A DNA stretch of 54,282 nucleotides from Acinetobacter johnsonii CIP 64.6 (GTDB taxonomy: Bacteria > Pseudomonadota > Gammaproteobacteria > Pseudomonadales > Moraxellaceae): assembly GCF_000368045.1 (NCBI RefSeq), contig NZ_KB849236.1, positions 167,448-221,729 of the forward strand. Direction: 5' to 3'. Made by a program: the position numbers and the translations under genes. The notes beneath the pieces were generated by a model. It worked only from the letters and a program-made list of their open reading frames with translations, did not search any database and had not been told where the DNA came from. Of this stretch, positions 32,061-40,769 are shown piece by piece; positions within the stretch are counted from its first letter, which is position 1; each line of letters begins with the position of its first letter.

Positions 32061-33083
32061 ATGTCTTCAGCGTTAAAAATGACGGCTCAGCCAGAGGTTC
32101 AACTCAGTCCGCAGCAGAAAAAATTAAATCGCTTAATTGATCAGATTGAACAACAAAAACAAGAACTGGCGACATGGAAAAATGCGCAAGCCGACATTCA
32201 AAACTATACACGTAGCAAGCTTTTACCTGTTTATAGAGAGTTACATACGGTGTTATTTGTACAGCTCGAAACCCTGTGGAATCACTTAGCCAGCGATGGC
32301 TTTAGCAAAGTTGATCTGGCGCAGATTGACACCAAAATAGCCGCTTTAGCCAAGATGCTAAAAAAATCACAAATGCTAACTTCAGCGCAGAAAGAGCAAG
32401 TAGAGAAAATTGATACTTTCTATATGCAGCATGCAGAGTATATACGCGCGAAGAAAGCCAAAGCAAACTCAATACAAATTCATGAGGATACTGAAACGGT
32501 AGAACAAAACGTGGATCTGGACTGGGAAAATTATGAACATAATTCTGCCCAGTATGAAGCAGAACGAGAACGTGCCAAGCTGTTAAAACAACAAGAAAAG
32601 CGTGAGCAAGCCGCCAAAATGACAGGGCAGTCGTTGAAAACCGTATATTTAAAAATTACTGCGATGATTCATCCTGACCGTGAGCCTGATGAAGTGAAGA
32701 AGTTGAAGAAGACCGAACTTTTGCAGAAGGTCAATGAAGCTTATGCAGCGCAGGATTTATTTTATTTATTGAAGCTTCAGTTACAGCTAGAGATCAATAA
32801 AAGCCTAAGCTCAAAAGCTTTAAGCTCGGAGCAAGTGAAGTTTTATCAGTTGGCTTTGGAAGCGCAGAGTCAGAGTTTACAAGGTCAATTAGATGAGATC
32901 TTTGCGTCTTTTCACTTGAGTAGTCATATCAATACCAAACAGCTCAAAATGAGTGATGTGTATAAGGTCATAGATCAGGATGCTACCGAGTTAAAACAGC
33001 AGTTGAAGTGGGAAAAGGAACGTTTAAAGCATATGAAAAAGGTGAGTGGGATGAAGATCTTGATGGAGCATGGGGTTCTATGA
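32061..33083 (+). CDS. Coiled-coil protein with a J-domain-like segment (copy 1)
   Basis: 340 residues from the ATG at 32061, which has GGATGGG upstream. The frame is open further back to a GTG at 32010. The N-terminal two thirds are mainly charged helices (SPQQKKLNRLIDQIEQQKQE and similar). Residues ~187-245 read AAKMTGQSLKTVYLKI, then IHPDRE with HPD at 204-206, then KTELLQKVNEAYAAQDLF, the helix II-HPD-helix III layout of a J-domain that stimulates Hsp70. Unlike DnaJ, the domain is internal and no zinc or substrate domain is present. It may be a DnaK co-chaperone or a degenerate J-like protein. A paralogue follows after 88 bases. Confidence 0.7.
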   Translation: MSSALKMTAQPEVQLSPQQKKLNRLIDQIEQQKQELATWKNAQADIQNYTRSKLLPVYRELHTVLFVQLETLWNHLASDGFSKVDLAQIDTKIAALAKMLKKSQMLTSAQKEQVEKIDTFYMQHAEYIRAKKAKANSIQIHEDTETVEQNVDLDWENYEHNSAQYEAERERAKLLKQQEKREQAAKMTGQSLKTVYLKITAMIHPDREPDEVKKLKKTELLQKVNEAYAAQDLFYLLKLQLQLEINKSLSSKALSSEQVKFYQLALEAQSQSLQGQLDEIFASFHLSSHINTKQLKMSDVYKVIDQDATELKQQLKWEKERLKHMKKVSGMKILMEHGVL

Positions 33084-33171
33084 GATAAGATTTTACTTTT
33101 TAAACAAATAGTCGTAGGCATGCTTTCTGTTAAAATATTGAGTCAAATCGCATTTGTATTGAAATAAAGTC

Positions 33172-34362
33172 ATGAGCATTTTAGATTTAAGTTTGTATCA
33201 AGAAACTGAAAATTTATCCCCACAACAAAAAAAGTTTAATCGTCAGATTCAAAAAATTGAGAAATTACAACTCTCTTTGGTTGAGTGGCAACAAGCACAA
33301 CAAAAAGTACAGGAGGATGCAAGTTTTGAACTCTTGCCATTATATGCCCAATGGCACCAAGTTTTATTTAGTCAACTAGAGGTACTTTGGCAATATAAAC
33401 AATCGCATAAATTTGCTAAAACCCATTTAGAGCGTTTAGATAAAAAAATCTCAATTTTAGTGAGTCAACTTTTAAATAATCCCAATCTGTCTGAAGAACA
33501 ACATAAATTGACCATCGTCATTGCTCAATTTTACAAAATTTTAGAAGACCATGATCATTTGCCTACATCACAAGTAGATGATACAGAGGATGATTTTCAT
33601 TCAGAGCATGATGTTGATGAAATGATGCAAAAACAAGTGATGAAAGAAATTCTTGCAGATCAATTGGGTGTGTCTGAGGACTGGATTGACTTTGATTTTG
33701 ATCTCGAAAATCTTGAAGAGTTTATGCAAAAAGTAAAAGAAAAATTTGATCGAGAGGAAGCTGATTTCATTCAAAATCAACTTAATGATCATGAACGTGA
33801 GGCATATCAAAAGTTTGCAGAAAAAGAAAAAAAGAAAATTTTAAAGAAGCAAATGCAACTTGAAGATGCAAAAAAAATGGCAGGGCAGTCATTAAAAAGC
33901 ATTTATTTAAAAATTGCCTCTGTGATCCATCCTGACCGCGAAAGAGATGAGCAAAAACGTATAGAGAAAACTGAGCTTTTGCAGCAAGCAAATACTGCAC
34001 TTGAAGAAAAAGATTTACTTACGCTGTTAAAGTTACGTGCTTATACAGAACAAGGTGATCAAAAACAAGCAGTTAAAATCGCAAATGAACATTTGAAATC
34101 TTATAATCTATTGCTAGAAGATCAAATTGAACAATTGCAAATTGAGTTAGATCACATTATTTACTCATTTGATTGGGAAAGCTCTGGTTTTTATAAACAG
34201 ACTTTTAAACCTGCTGATTTGGCTAAGAAGTACCAATATGATTTGACAGAAATTCGAAGAAAGCTATTGCAAGATGAACAGTGTTTAAATAGTTATAAGG
34301 ATTTTGATTGTTTAAAAAACTTACTTAAAAATAGAGCATTCGGCTGGTCATTTAATTTTTAA
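33172..34362 (+). CDS. Coiled-coil protein with a J-domain-like segment (copy 2)
   Basis: A 396-residue paralogue of the preceding gene. Shared landmarks: L-S-P-Q-Q-K-K-x-N-R near the N-terminus, LLPxY....HxVLFxQLExLW, then KMAGQSLKSIYLKIASVIHPDRE (HPD at 253-255, quoted in pieces) and K-T-E-L-L-Q. It is longer because of an acidic insert (about 130-200, rich in D/E: DDTEDDFHSEHDVDE). Base composition is clearly more AT-rich than copy 1, so the two are old duplicates or were acquired separately. Function unknown. A J-protein or J-like scaffold is the best guess. Confidence 0.7.
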   Translation: MSILDLSLYQETENLSPQQKKFNRQIQKIEKLQLSLVEWQQAQQKVQEDASFELLPLYAQWHQVLFSQLEVLWQYKQSHKFAKTHLERLDKKISILVSQLLNNPNLSEEQHKLTIVIAQFYKILEDHDHLPTSQVDDTEDDFHSEHDVDEMMQKQVMKEILADQLGVSEDWIDFDFDLENLEEFMQKVKEKFDREEADFIQNQLNDHEREAYQKFAEKEKKKILKKQMQLEDAKKMAGQSLKSIYLKIASVIHPDRERDEQKRIEKTELLQQANTALEEKDLLTLLKLRAYTEQGDQKQAVKIANEHLKSYNLLLEDQIEQLQIELDHIIYSFDWESSGFYKQTFKPADLAKKYQYDLTEIRRKLLQDEQCLNSYKDFDCLKNLLKNRAFGWSFNF

Positions 34363-34453
34363 AGTGGGTTGAGCCTGTAAATAATTTTGTGTAATTGATT
34401 TTCATCAATTAAAGGTGATTGCTTAGGGGCGGTCAACAAATTCAATAATAACG

Positions 34454-34481
34454 CGGCTCATGGCTAAACGCCATGAGCTGC
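34454..34481. repeat. Long hairpin in the gap after the J-like genes
   Basis: GCGGCTCATGGC-TAAAC-GCCATGAGCTGC gives a 12-bp stem with one mismatch/wobble and a 5-base loop. No T-run follows. It stands in a gap full of relics and could be a fragment of a mobile element or a repeat. Confidence 0.5.
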
Positions 34482-34689
34482 ACAGCAGCGCAAGATAAGC
34501 GTATTTCACTTTTTAGACGCTGCATCACAATTGCTAGATAAATCACGTTACGCACAGCATCTCCGTTGGAAAGACTTTACGCTTTTGATCGATTAGCGTA
34601 TTTTCCATCTTTAATGACTTGATTGCTTTGGTGGCGTAGATGGCTTTGCATATCTCTGATAAATAAACAAAAAAAGTAAAAGCTGAGCA

Positions 34690-34746
34690 TGTGTATATGA
34701 AAAAGCTGAGTGGGGTGGAGATGTTGTTGGAACATGGGGTACTTTG
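34690..34746 (+). pseudogene. Fossil 3' end of a third J-like paralogue
   Basis: The bases read M-K-K-L-S-G-V-E-M-L-L-E-H-G-V-L-stop, matching the exact C-terminus of copy 1 (M-K-K-V-S-G-M-K-I-L-M-E-H-G-V-L-stop) at 12 of 16 residues. No matching body lies upstream. It shows that the array once had another copy, or that recombination left this tail. It runs straight into the DUF559 relic. Confidence 0.65.
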
Positions 34747-34998
34747 ATTTTCCCTCACCTCCTTGCGGACAGTATGTGATTGCACCGTATATTGTGGATT
34801 TTTACTGTCATGAAATTGGCTTGATCATTGAGTTGGATGGCAGTCAGCATGGAACTAATGATCTCATGGCATATGATGTTGAACGAACCAAGTTTTTTTA
34901 GAGGCTTTGGGCTTAACTGCCGTGCGGTACTGGAATTCTGATGTGTTGGGGCTTGACGGATAGAGTTTTGGAGGATTTGTGGCAGATATGTTCTAGAT
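34745..34998 (+). pseudogene. Frameshifted DUF559 (Vsr-like endonuclease) relic
   Basis: In successive frames the DNA reads SPPCGQYVIAPYIVDFYCHE, then IGLIIELDGSQHG (D and E-x-D of the nuclease-like core), then YDVERTKFF. After a run of seven T (34894-34900) the frame shifts to LEALGLTAVRYWNSDVLG. A second shift leads to RVLEDLWQICSRLK. These are the ordered motifs of DUF559 proteins. With two frameshifts and no proper N-terminus it is not functional. Confidence 0.7.
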
Positions 34999-35066
34999 TA
35001 AAACTATTTAATTTAATAACTAAGGTTTAATAATATAAAATAGATTTATTGATATAATTAATTGAT

Positions 35067-35170
35067 TAGACCTCTTGCGAAAGTATAGTTTTATCTATTT
35101 TTTGAATTGGCTAAAACCTCATAAAATATAGCTTTCGGCTACTTAAAATTTGACTAACGCAAGAAGTCTA
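35067..35170. repeat. MITE-like inverted-repeat element
   Basis: TAGACCTCTTGCG at 35067-35079 and CGCAAGAAGTCTA at 35158-35170 are inverted copies (12 of 13 pair). The inner parts GAAAGTATAGTTTTAT and ATAAAATATAGCTTTC also pair imperfectly. The whole is about 104 bases with no coding capacity, the form of a miniature inverted-repeat element. It lies directly upstream of the HEPN-like gene and may carry part of its promoter. I cannot name the parent IS. Confidence 0.5.
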
Positions 35171-35196
35171 TTGTTAATGTCTTATTAGGGGAAAAA

Positions 35197-35973
35197 ATGT
35201 CTTATTATAATTTAGCTACTAATCAAGTTTTACTTAGAAGCTACGAAGAATTAGCATTGCTTCATAAAAGAAAAAATGCACCAACGGAATCAAAAGAAGA
35301 GTTAGCAAAAACATTTGGAATGAGCGTGGATACATTCTTTCGTGATTCTAGAAGAATTGATAATTATGTATATAATTTCCCATTGTTATCTTTAAATGCT
35401 GCAATAATTGAAGGCATTCTTAGATTTATTTTGTCACAGAATTTAAGAGCTGTGATTAATAAACATGTAGAAGAGAAATCTAAGAAAGGTCAAGATACTA
35501 AAAGTCCTTATGAAAATATTTTAGATAACTTTTTAATTCGTGTTGAAAATGATGGCGGGATTGAGAATGTATTTAAGTATTACTTTAGTTACCTAAAATT
35601 TCATTTCGATACTGAAATTGATAAAGCACTATTTAAGAAAATAAAAATATTATTCCGCTTAAGAAATATTTTAGCTCACGGTACTACATTGGTAGAGACG
35701 AATCCTGATTTCATTGATGAAAATAATTTAGCATTTTTCAAACAACAAGAAATGCTGAAAGATGCAAAAAAACTTTTAGACGAACTATATGGTGAAAATG
35801 ATTTATTAAAAAATATATCTCATTACGAAGTACCAGAATATTTTATGGGAGTCACCCAAGAATTTTTACAAGAATTTAAAAATAAATTTGGCAGCAAACA
35901 TAACTTATCTGATGATGATAGTCTTTTTTTGGATAAGATAATTGGATACTCTTGGGGATATAGATTAGTTTGA
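35197..35973 (+). CDS. Orphan protein with a HEPN-type R-x4-H motif
   Basis: 258 residues, strongly AT-rich, with AGGGGA as ribosome site. Residues ~20-55 could hold a small helix-turn-helix-like segment (SKEELAKTFGMSVDTFFRDSRR). The rest is helical. The sequence FRLRNILAHGTTL at about 155-167 gives R-N-I-L-A-H, the R-x4-6-H motif of HEPN RNases and of many phage-defence proteins. No nucleotidyltransferase (MNT) antitoxin or other partner is adjacent. Composition unlike valS next door and the nearby MITE and relics suggest horizontal arrival. A HEPN RNase or a catalytically silent HEPN relative are both possible. Confidence 0.6.
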   Translation: MSYYNLATNQVLLRSYEELALLHKRKNAPTESKEELAKTFGMSVDTFFRDSRRIDNYVYNFPLLSLNAAIIEGILRFILSQNLRAVINKHVEEKSKKGQDTKSPYENILDNFLIRVENDGGIENVFKYYFSYLKFHFDTEIDKALFKKIKILFRLRNILAHGTTLVETNPDFIDENNLAFFKQQEMLKDAKKLLDELYGENDLLKNISHYEVPEYFMGVTQEFLQEFKNKFGSKHNLSDDDSLFLDKIIGYSWGYRLV

Positions 35974-35983
35974 TTCTAAAAAT

Positions 35984-36007
35984 AAAGGGCTGAATAATCA
36001 GCCCTTT
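35984..36007. terminator. Bidirectional terminator between the HEPN-like gene and valS
   Basis: AAAGGGCTGA-ATAA-TCAGCCCTTT, a 10-bp perfect stem. On the minus strand it is followed by ATTTTT, so it suits valS as well. Confidence 0.8.
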
Positions 36008-36037
36008 ATACACAAATTAGATCAAACTAACAACACA

Positions 36038-38932
36038 TTAAAGCGCCGAAATTTGCTCCATATTCGCTTTAATCTTCGCTAACTGATCAGCAAACTCAGC
36101 AAGTTTGACTTTCTCACCTTCAACAACAGCAGCAGGGGCTTTCGCCACAAAACCTTCGTTAGAAAGTTTAGTTGCAATTTGGTCATGCTGTTTTTGCACC
36201 TTGTCTAAGTCTTTTTGTAGACGACCCAATTCTGCTTTCGGGTCAATTAAACCCTTCATTGGAACGAATACAGACACATGACCGACTACGCTTGAAGAAG
36301 ACAATGGTGGTTGTTCACCATTCGCCAAGAACGTAATGCTTTCTACTTTTGCTAAAGCTTTAAACAACGCTTCAATACGTGTGATCTGTGCTTTCTCAGC
36401 TTCCGTTGTGTTTTGTAGAAGCACTGGTAATAAACGTGCATTACCTAAGCCCATTTCACCACGAATGTTACGTACTGCACCAATCAAACCTTGAAGCCAT
36501 TGCATATCTGCTTCAGCCTGTTCGTTTACACGCTCAGGGTTAGCAACAGGGTACTGCGCCAGCATAATAGTTTCGCCAGAAATACCAAGTTTCGGTGCAA
36601 GTGTTTGCCAAATTTCTTCAGTCAAATACGGCATGATTGGGTGTGCAAGACGTAAAGACGCTTCCATTACTGCAAGAAGTATACGACGAACTTCAGCTTT
36701 ACGCTCAACAGATACGTTTTCATCATTCAGAACAGGTTTGGTCAGTTCGACATACCAGTCACAGTATTCATTCCAAATGAACTCGTAAATTGCTTGTGCA
36801 GCCAAGTCTAAACGATAAGTTGCGAAAGCTTGTTGCACCGCAGCTTCAGCTTTTTGCAAACGGCTTACGATCCACTGTTCAGGCAATTCCCAAAGGTCTT
36901 GACGAACTTCAGTACCAATCACTTGCTCTTCACAGTTCATCATCACGAAACGGGTTGCGTTCCAGATCTTGTTGGCAAAGTTACGGTAGCCTTCAACACG
37001 CTTCATATCGAACTTAATGTCACGGCCTGTGTTGGCAAGCGCACAGAAGGTGAAACGCACTGCATCTGTACCATAGGCTTGAATGCCTTCTGGGAATTCT
37101 TTACGGGTCGATTTTTCAATGTTCGCCGCTTGTTTCGGGTTCATCAGACCTGTAGTACGTTTTTGTACCAACGTCTCAAGGTCTACACCGTCAATCAAGT
37201 CAAGAGGGTCAAGCACGTTGCCCTTAGACTTCGACATTTTTTGACCTTCACCATCACGAACTAGACCGTGAACATAGACCGTTTTAAACGGTACTTGTGG
37301 CGTACCATCTTCATTCTTCATGAAGTGCATCGTAAACATGATCATACGAGCAACCCAGAAGAAGATGATGTCAAAACCAGTGACTAAGACATCGGTTGGG
37401 TGGAAAGTATTGAGGAAATAGTTTTCCGCATCTTTTTTGGCATCGCCCGTCCAACCTAAAGTTGAGAAGGTCCACAGCGCAGAAGAGAACCATGTGTCCA
37501 GTACGTCTTCGTCTTGGCTAAGCGCAACATCAGCAGGGATGTTGTTTTTTGCACGGACTTCAGCTTCGTCACGACCGACATAGATGTTGCCTTCAGCATC
37601 ATACCAAGCTGGGATACGGTGACCCCACCAAAGTTGACGAGAGATACACCAGTCTTGAATGTTGTTCATCCACGCCATGTACATGTTGCTGTACTGCTCA
37701 GGAACAAACTTGATGCGACCGTCTTGAACCGCTTCAATGGCAGGTTGCGCCAATGGTGCAATTTTTACATACCATTGGTCTGTCAATAATGGCTCAACGA
37801 TCACACCTGAACGATCACCACGAGGTGGTTTCAAGATGTAAGGTTGAATTTGATCTAACCAACCTTCAGCTTCAGCTTGTTCAACCAGTTTTTTACGTGC
37901 TTCAAAACGCTCTAAACCAATATAGTCCGCAGGGGCTGGGATGGTTTTCGAGATTTGCTCACCCGCTTTCGCGATATATTCAAACTCAGCCAACACTTCT
38001 GCATTTTTGTTGAAGATGTTGATGATTGGCAGTTCACAACGCTTACCAACTTCATAGTCGTTAAAGTCGTGCGCAGGGGTGATTTTTACACAGCCTGTAC
38101 CGAATTCTTTATCCACATATTCATCTTTCACGATTGGAACAGCACGACCTGTAATTGGCAGAATAATGTTCTGACCAACAAGGTGCGTATAGCGTTCATC
38201 ATCCAGTGCCACAGCAACCGCAGTATCACCGAGCAATGTTTCAGGACGAGTGGTTGCGACAACAATGTGGTCTTTACCATCATGGGTACGGAGGTTTTTA
38301 TCTTCAAAGAAATATTTGAAGTGCCACAGTGAACCTGCTTCTTCTTTATCCGACTCAACTTCGAGGTCAGAAAGGGCAGTTTGTAATTTTGGATCCCAGT
38401 TTACTAAACGTTTGCCACGGTAAATCAAGCCGTCTTCGTGTAATTTAACGAACACTTCTTTGACCGCATTGGATAAACCTTCATCCATGGTGAAGCGTTC
38501 ACGCGACCAATCCACTGAAGAACCTAAACGACGGATTTGACGGGTAATGTTGCCACCAGATTGTTCTTTCCATTCCCAGACTTTTTCGATGAATTTTTCA
38601 CGACCTAAGTCATGGCGGCTGATATTTTGCGCGCCCAATTGACGCTCTACCACCATTTGTGTGGCAATACCTGCATGGTCTGTACCCGGTTGCCATAAGG
38701 TGTTTTTACCTGACATACGGTTGTAGCGGGTTAACGCATCCATAATGGCATTGTTAAAACCATGACCCATGTGCAAGCTACCGGTGACGTTTGGCGGCGG
38801 AATCATGATACAAAATGACTCACCTTTTTTAGAGGGCTTGAAATAGCCACGTTCTTCCCAAGTTTGGTACCATTTTTTCTCGATCTCGGTCGGATCGTAA
38901 GTTGTAGCGATATTTTGCGCTGAATCAGTCAT
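36038..38932 (-). CDS. valS: Valine-tRNA ligase
   Basis: A 964-residue class Ia aminoacyl-tRNA synthetase. The ATP site HIGH is H54-M-G-H57 in PPPNVTGSLHMGHGF. KMSKS is at 565-569 in GEGQKMSKSKGN. The editing (CP1) domain lies between (about 190-340, with ATTRPETLLGDTAVAV). The C-terminal coiled coil (about 895-960, LGRLQKDLDKVQKQ...) clamps the tRNA, as usual for ValRS. The start ATG is clear, and the gene seems monocistronic with the terminator at 35984-36007. Confidence 0.97.
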   Translation of the reverse strand: MTDSAQNIATTYDPTEIEKKWYQTWEERGYFKPSKKGESFCIMIPPPNVTGSLHMGHGFNNAIMDALTRYNRMSGKNTLWQPGTDHAGIATQMVVERQLGAQNISRHDLGREKFIEKVWEWKEQSGGNITRQIRRLGSSVDWSRERFTMDEGLSNAVKEVFVKLHEDGLIYRGKRLVNWDPKLQTALSDLEVESDKEEAGSLWHFKYFFEDKNLRTHDGKDHIVVATTRPETLLGDTAVAVALDDERYTHLVGQNIILPITGRAVPIVKDEYVDKEFGTGCVKITPAHDFNDYEVGKRCELPIINIFNKNAEVLAEFEYIAKAGEQISKTIPAPADYIGLERFEARKKLVEQAEAEGWLDQIQPYILKPPRGDRSGVIVEPLLTDQWYVKIAPLAQPAIEAVQDGRIKFVPEQYSNMYMAWMNNIQDWCISRQLWWGHRIPAWYDAEGNIYVGRDEAEVRAKNNIPADVALSQDEDVLDTWFSSALWTFSTLGWTGDAKKDAENYFLNTFHPTDVLVTGFDIIFFWVARMIMFTMHFMKNEDGTPQVPFKTVYVHGLVRDGEGQKMSKSKGNVLDPLDLIDGVDLETLVQKRTTGLMNPKQAANIEKSTRKEFPEGIQAYGTDAVRFTFCALANTGRDIKFDMKRVEGYRNFANKIWNATRFVMMNCEEQVIGTEVRQDLWELPEQWIVSRLQKAEAAVQQAFATYRLDLAAQAIYEFIWNEYCDWYVELTKPVLNDENVSVERKAEVRRILLAVMEASLRLAHPIMPYLTEEIWQTLAPKLGISGETIMLAQYPVANPERVNEQAEADMQWLQGLIGAVRNIRGEMGLGNARLLPVLLQNTTEAEKAQITRIEALFKALAKVESITFLANGEQPPLSSSSVVGHVSVFVPMKGLIDPKAELGRLQKDLDKVQKQHDQIATKLSNEGFVAKAPAAVVEGEKVKLAEFADQLAKIKANMEQISAL

Positions 38933-39115
38933 AGTTCAAACAGTTCAAAAGTAGATAAAAAATTGCATCTATTGTAGCAAAGAAATCGCAAATGGGGGCA
39001 TGTAAAGCAAATGCGTTGATCTAGCAATTGCGACATGATGCAGAGCGCTTTATGATGTGTCTAAACCTAGAGTGCGCTTTGTTCGCAGTAAAAATCAAAA
39101 AAGGGGAGGATCATT

Positions 39116-39790
39116 ATGACTTATCAAATATCATTAAAATTAAAACCTGAAACTCACCAACGCTTTGCTCACATTCATCAACAGCTTAATGCCGGCGAAA
39201 GCCAAAGTCTTGCCAAACCTTTGGGTGAGGTTTTAGCGGATATTTCATGTGAAGTGATTGATCAAGTCTTTGGCGATCTTGCACGCTTGTCTACCTCAGG
39301 CGATGGGGAGTCTGAGAAAATTATTCAGCACATTGTAGACACTATGCGTAAGTACATGCCGTGGTCCGTGTCTTTTTTTTCAAATGACCGTCTAATTCCA
39401 ATGGTGAATTATCTAGAGCAAAGGATGTATGACACCGAGAGCATGCATTTTTTAAGCTACCCAGTCGAAAAAACTTTAGTCACCGAACTTTTGGGTTGTG
39501 CGGAACAGATGGAAAAGGGCAATAACAGCTATGTTACTCCAGCTTTGAAAGTGTTTACGCAAATTGTCGATCAAGGGGTGACCAGTCTGGTTCGCGAACC
39601 CAAAAAAATGCTTAAATTTAATTTGGTGGTCGATAAAACACTAAATGGGGTGATTAATTTGACGACCCAATTGGGCTATAAACGTTTTGATAAATTAGGG
39701 CGTATCTATGATGCGCAGATGATGAGTCAATATTTCGATCATTTCCTGACTTTTTTAAATGATCAATCTGCAAATAAAACTTCGGTATGA
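39116..39790 (+). CDS. Conserved hypothetical protein, 224 residues
   Basis: A soluble protein with a very good ribosome site (AAGGGGAGG). It is all-helical by appearance: PETHQRFAHIHQQLN, KPLGEVLADISCEVIDQVF, EKIIQHIVDTMRKYMPW and so on. There is no signal peptide or catalytic motif. It is followed after 12 bases by an SDR dehydrogenase gene in the same direction, so the two are probably co-transcribed. I do not recognise the family beyond a protein that looks conserved in Acinetobacter. Confidence 0.75.
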   Translation: MTYQISLKLKPETHQRFAHIHQQLNAGESQSLAKPLGEVLADISCEVIDQVFGDLARLSTSGDGESEKIIQHIVDTMRKYMPWSVSFFSNDRLIPMVNYLEQRMYDTESMHFLSYPVEKTLVTELLGCAEQMEKGNNSYVTPALKVFTQIVDQGVTSLVREPKKMLKFNLVVDKTLNGVINLTTQLGYKRFDKLGRIYDAQMMSQYFDHFLTFLNDQSANKTSV

Positions 39791-39802
39791 GGCAATAAGG
39801 AC

Positions 39803-40609
39803 ATGGCACAGTTAAACAGTTTAGACGCTAAGGTGGTGTGGATTACGGGGGCATCTTCTGGGTTAGGTGAAGCACTAGCCAAAGAGTGTGCTTTACAAGG
39901 GGCAGAGGTGATACTCACGGCAAGACGGTTTGATGAACTCGAAAAAGTCCGTGTCGGGCTGCTCAATCCAGATCAACACATTTCCATTTGTGCCGACATT
40001 ACCGATGAAGCTCAAGTTCGTCATGCCTATGAGCAAGTGCTACAGAAAAAAGGTCGAATTGATTGGCTGATTAATAATGCGGGTTTAAGCCAACGTGCCT
40101 TGATTGCTGATACCAGCATGCAGACTGAACGTGCGATTATGGAAGTGGATTATTTCTCACAAGTGTTTTTAACCAAAACCGTTCTGCCGACATTTTTAGC
40201 GCAAAAATCTGGCCGTATTGCTTTTGTTTCGAGTGTTGCGGGGTTGTTGGGGACGCAGTACCGTGCCAGCTATTCAGCAGCCAAGGCTGCCATTCATATG
40301 TGGGCAAATAGCCTGCGTGCCGAAGTGGCCAATGAGGGCGTAGATGTATCGGTGATTTTCCCAGGCTTTGTTAAAACCAATGTCTCGTTTAATGCTTTAA
40401 ATGGCGCGGGTAAACCACAGGGTCATCAAGACGAAGCGATTGAAAATGGTTTAGAACCCGATATTTTTGCGCAAACGGTGGTGAGTGCTTTGCTCAAAGG
40501 TGAAGAATACATCGTAGTCGGTGGACGCAAGGAGAAAATGGGGGTTCTGGTGTCTCGTTTATCGCCTACAACGTTGTATAAAATGATTCGTAAGATGAAA
40601 GTGAAGTAA
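39803..40609 (+). CDS. Short-chain dehydrogenase/reductase
   Basis: 268 residues of the classical SDR fold. The cofactor motif T-G-A-S-S-G-L-G is at about 14-21. N-N-A-G is at about 90. The catalytic S is in SSVAGLLG, and Y-x3-K is in YSAAKAA. The basic residue after the second strand (TARRFDEL) suggests NADP(H). The closest look is to DHRS7-like oxidoreductases of bacteria, whose substrates (lipids, retinoid/steroid-like) are not predictable here. It lies 12 bases after the 224-residue gene. Confidence 0.88.
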   Translation: MAQLNSLDAKVVWITGASSGLGEALAKECALQGAEVILTARRFDELEKVRVGLLNPDQHISICADITDEAQVRHAYEQVLQKKGRIDWLINNAGLSQRALIADTSMQTERAIMEVDYFSQVFLTKTVLPTFLAQKSGRIAFVSSVAGLLGTQYRASYSAAKAAIHMWANSLRAEVANEGVDVSVIFPGFVKTNVSFNALNGAGKPQGHQDEAIENGLEPDIFAQTVVSALLKGEEYIVVGGRKEKMGVLVSRLSPTTLYKMIRKMKVK

Positions 40610-40616
40610 ATTTAAA

Positions 40617-40648
40617 AAGGCAGGAGGAACGTCACTTCCACCTGCCTT
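40617..40648 (+). terminator. Stem-loop after the SDR gene
   Basis: AAGGCAGG and CCTGCCTT form the outer stem. GGAA and TTCC form an inner one. No U-run follows (GTGGGATC), so it is either a weak terminator or a stabilising hairpin. Confidence 0.5.
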
Positions 40649-40769
40649 GTGGGATCATGATGTTCCCATATCCCATCCCCCCATGCATTGATAGGGGAGC
40701 CGCACTGCACTACTTACTGATTTTATTTAAATAGTTTAAGAACAATTCCGCATTTTTCCCACGCACTTG

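Noticed and set aside
34543..34785. Minus-strand 80-codon frame in the J-like/DUF559 gap
   Set aside because: It runs antisense across the fossil J-like tail and the DUF559 relic, whose homology-supported readings are on the plus strand.
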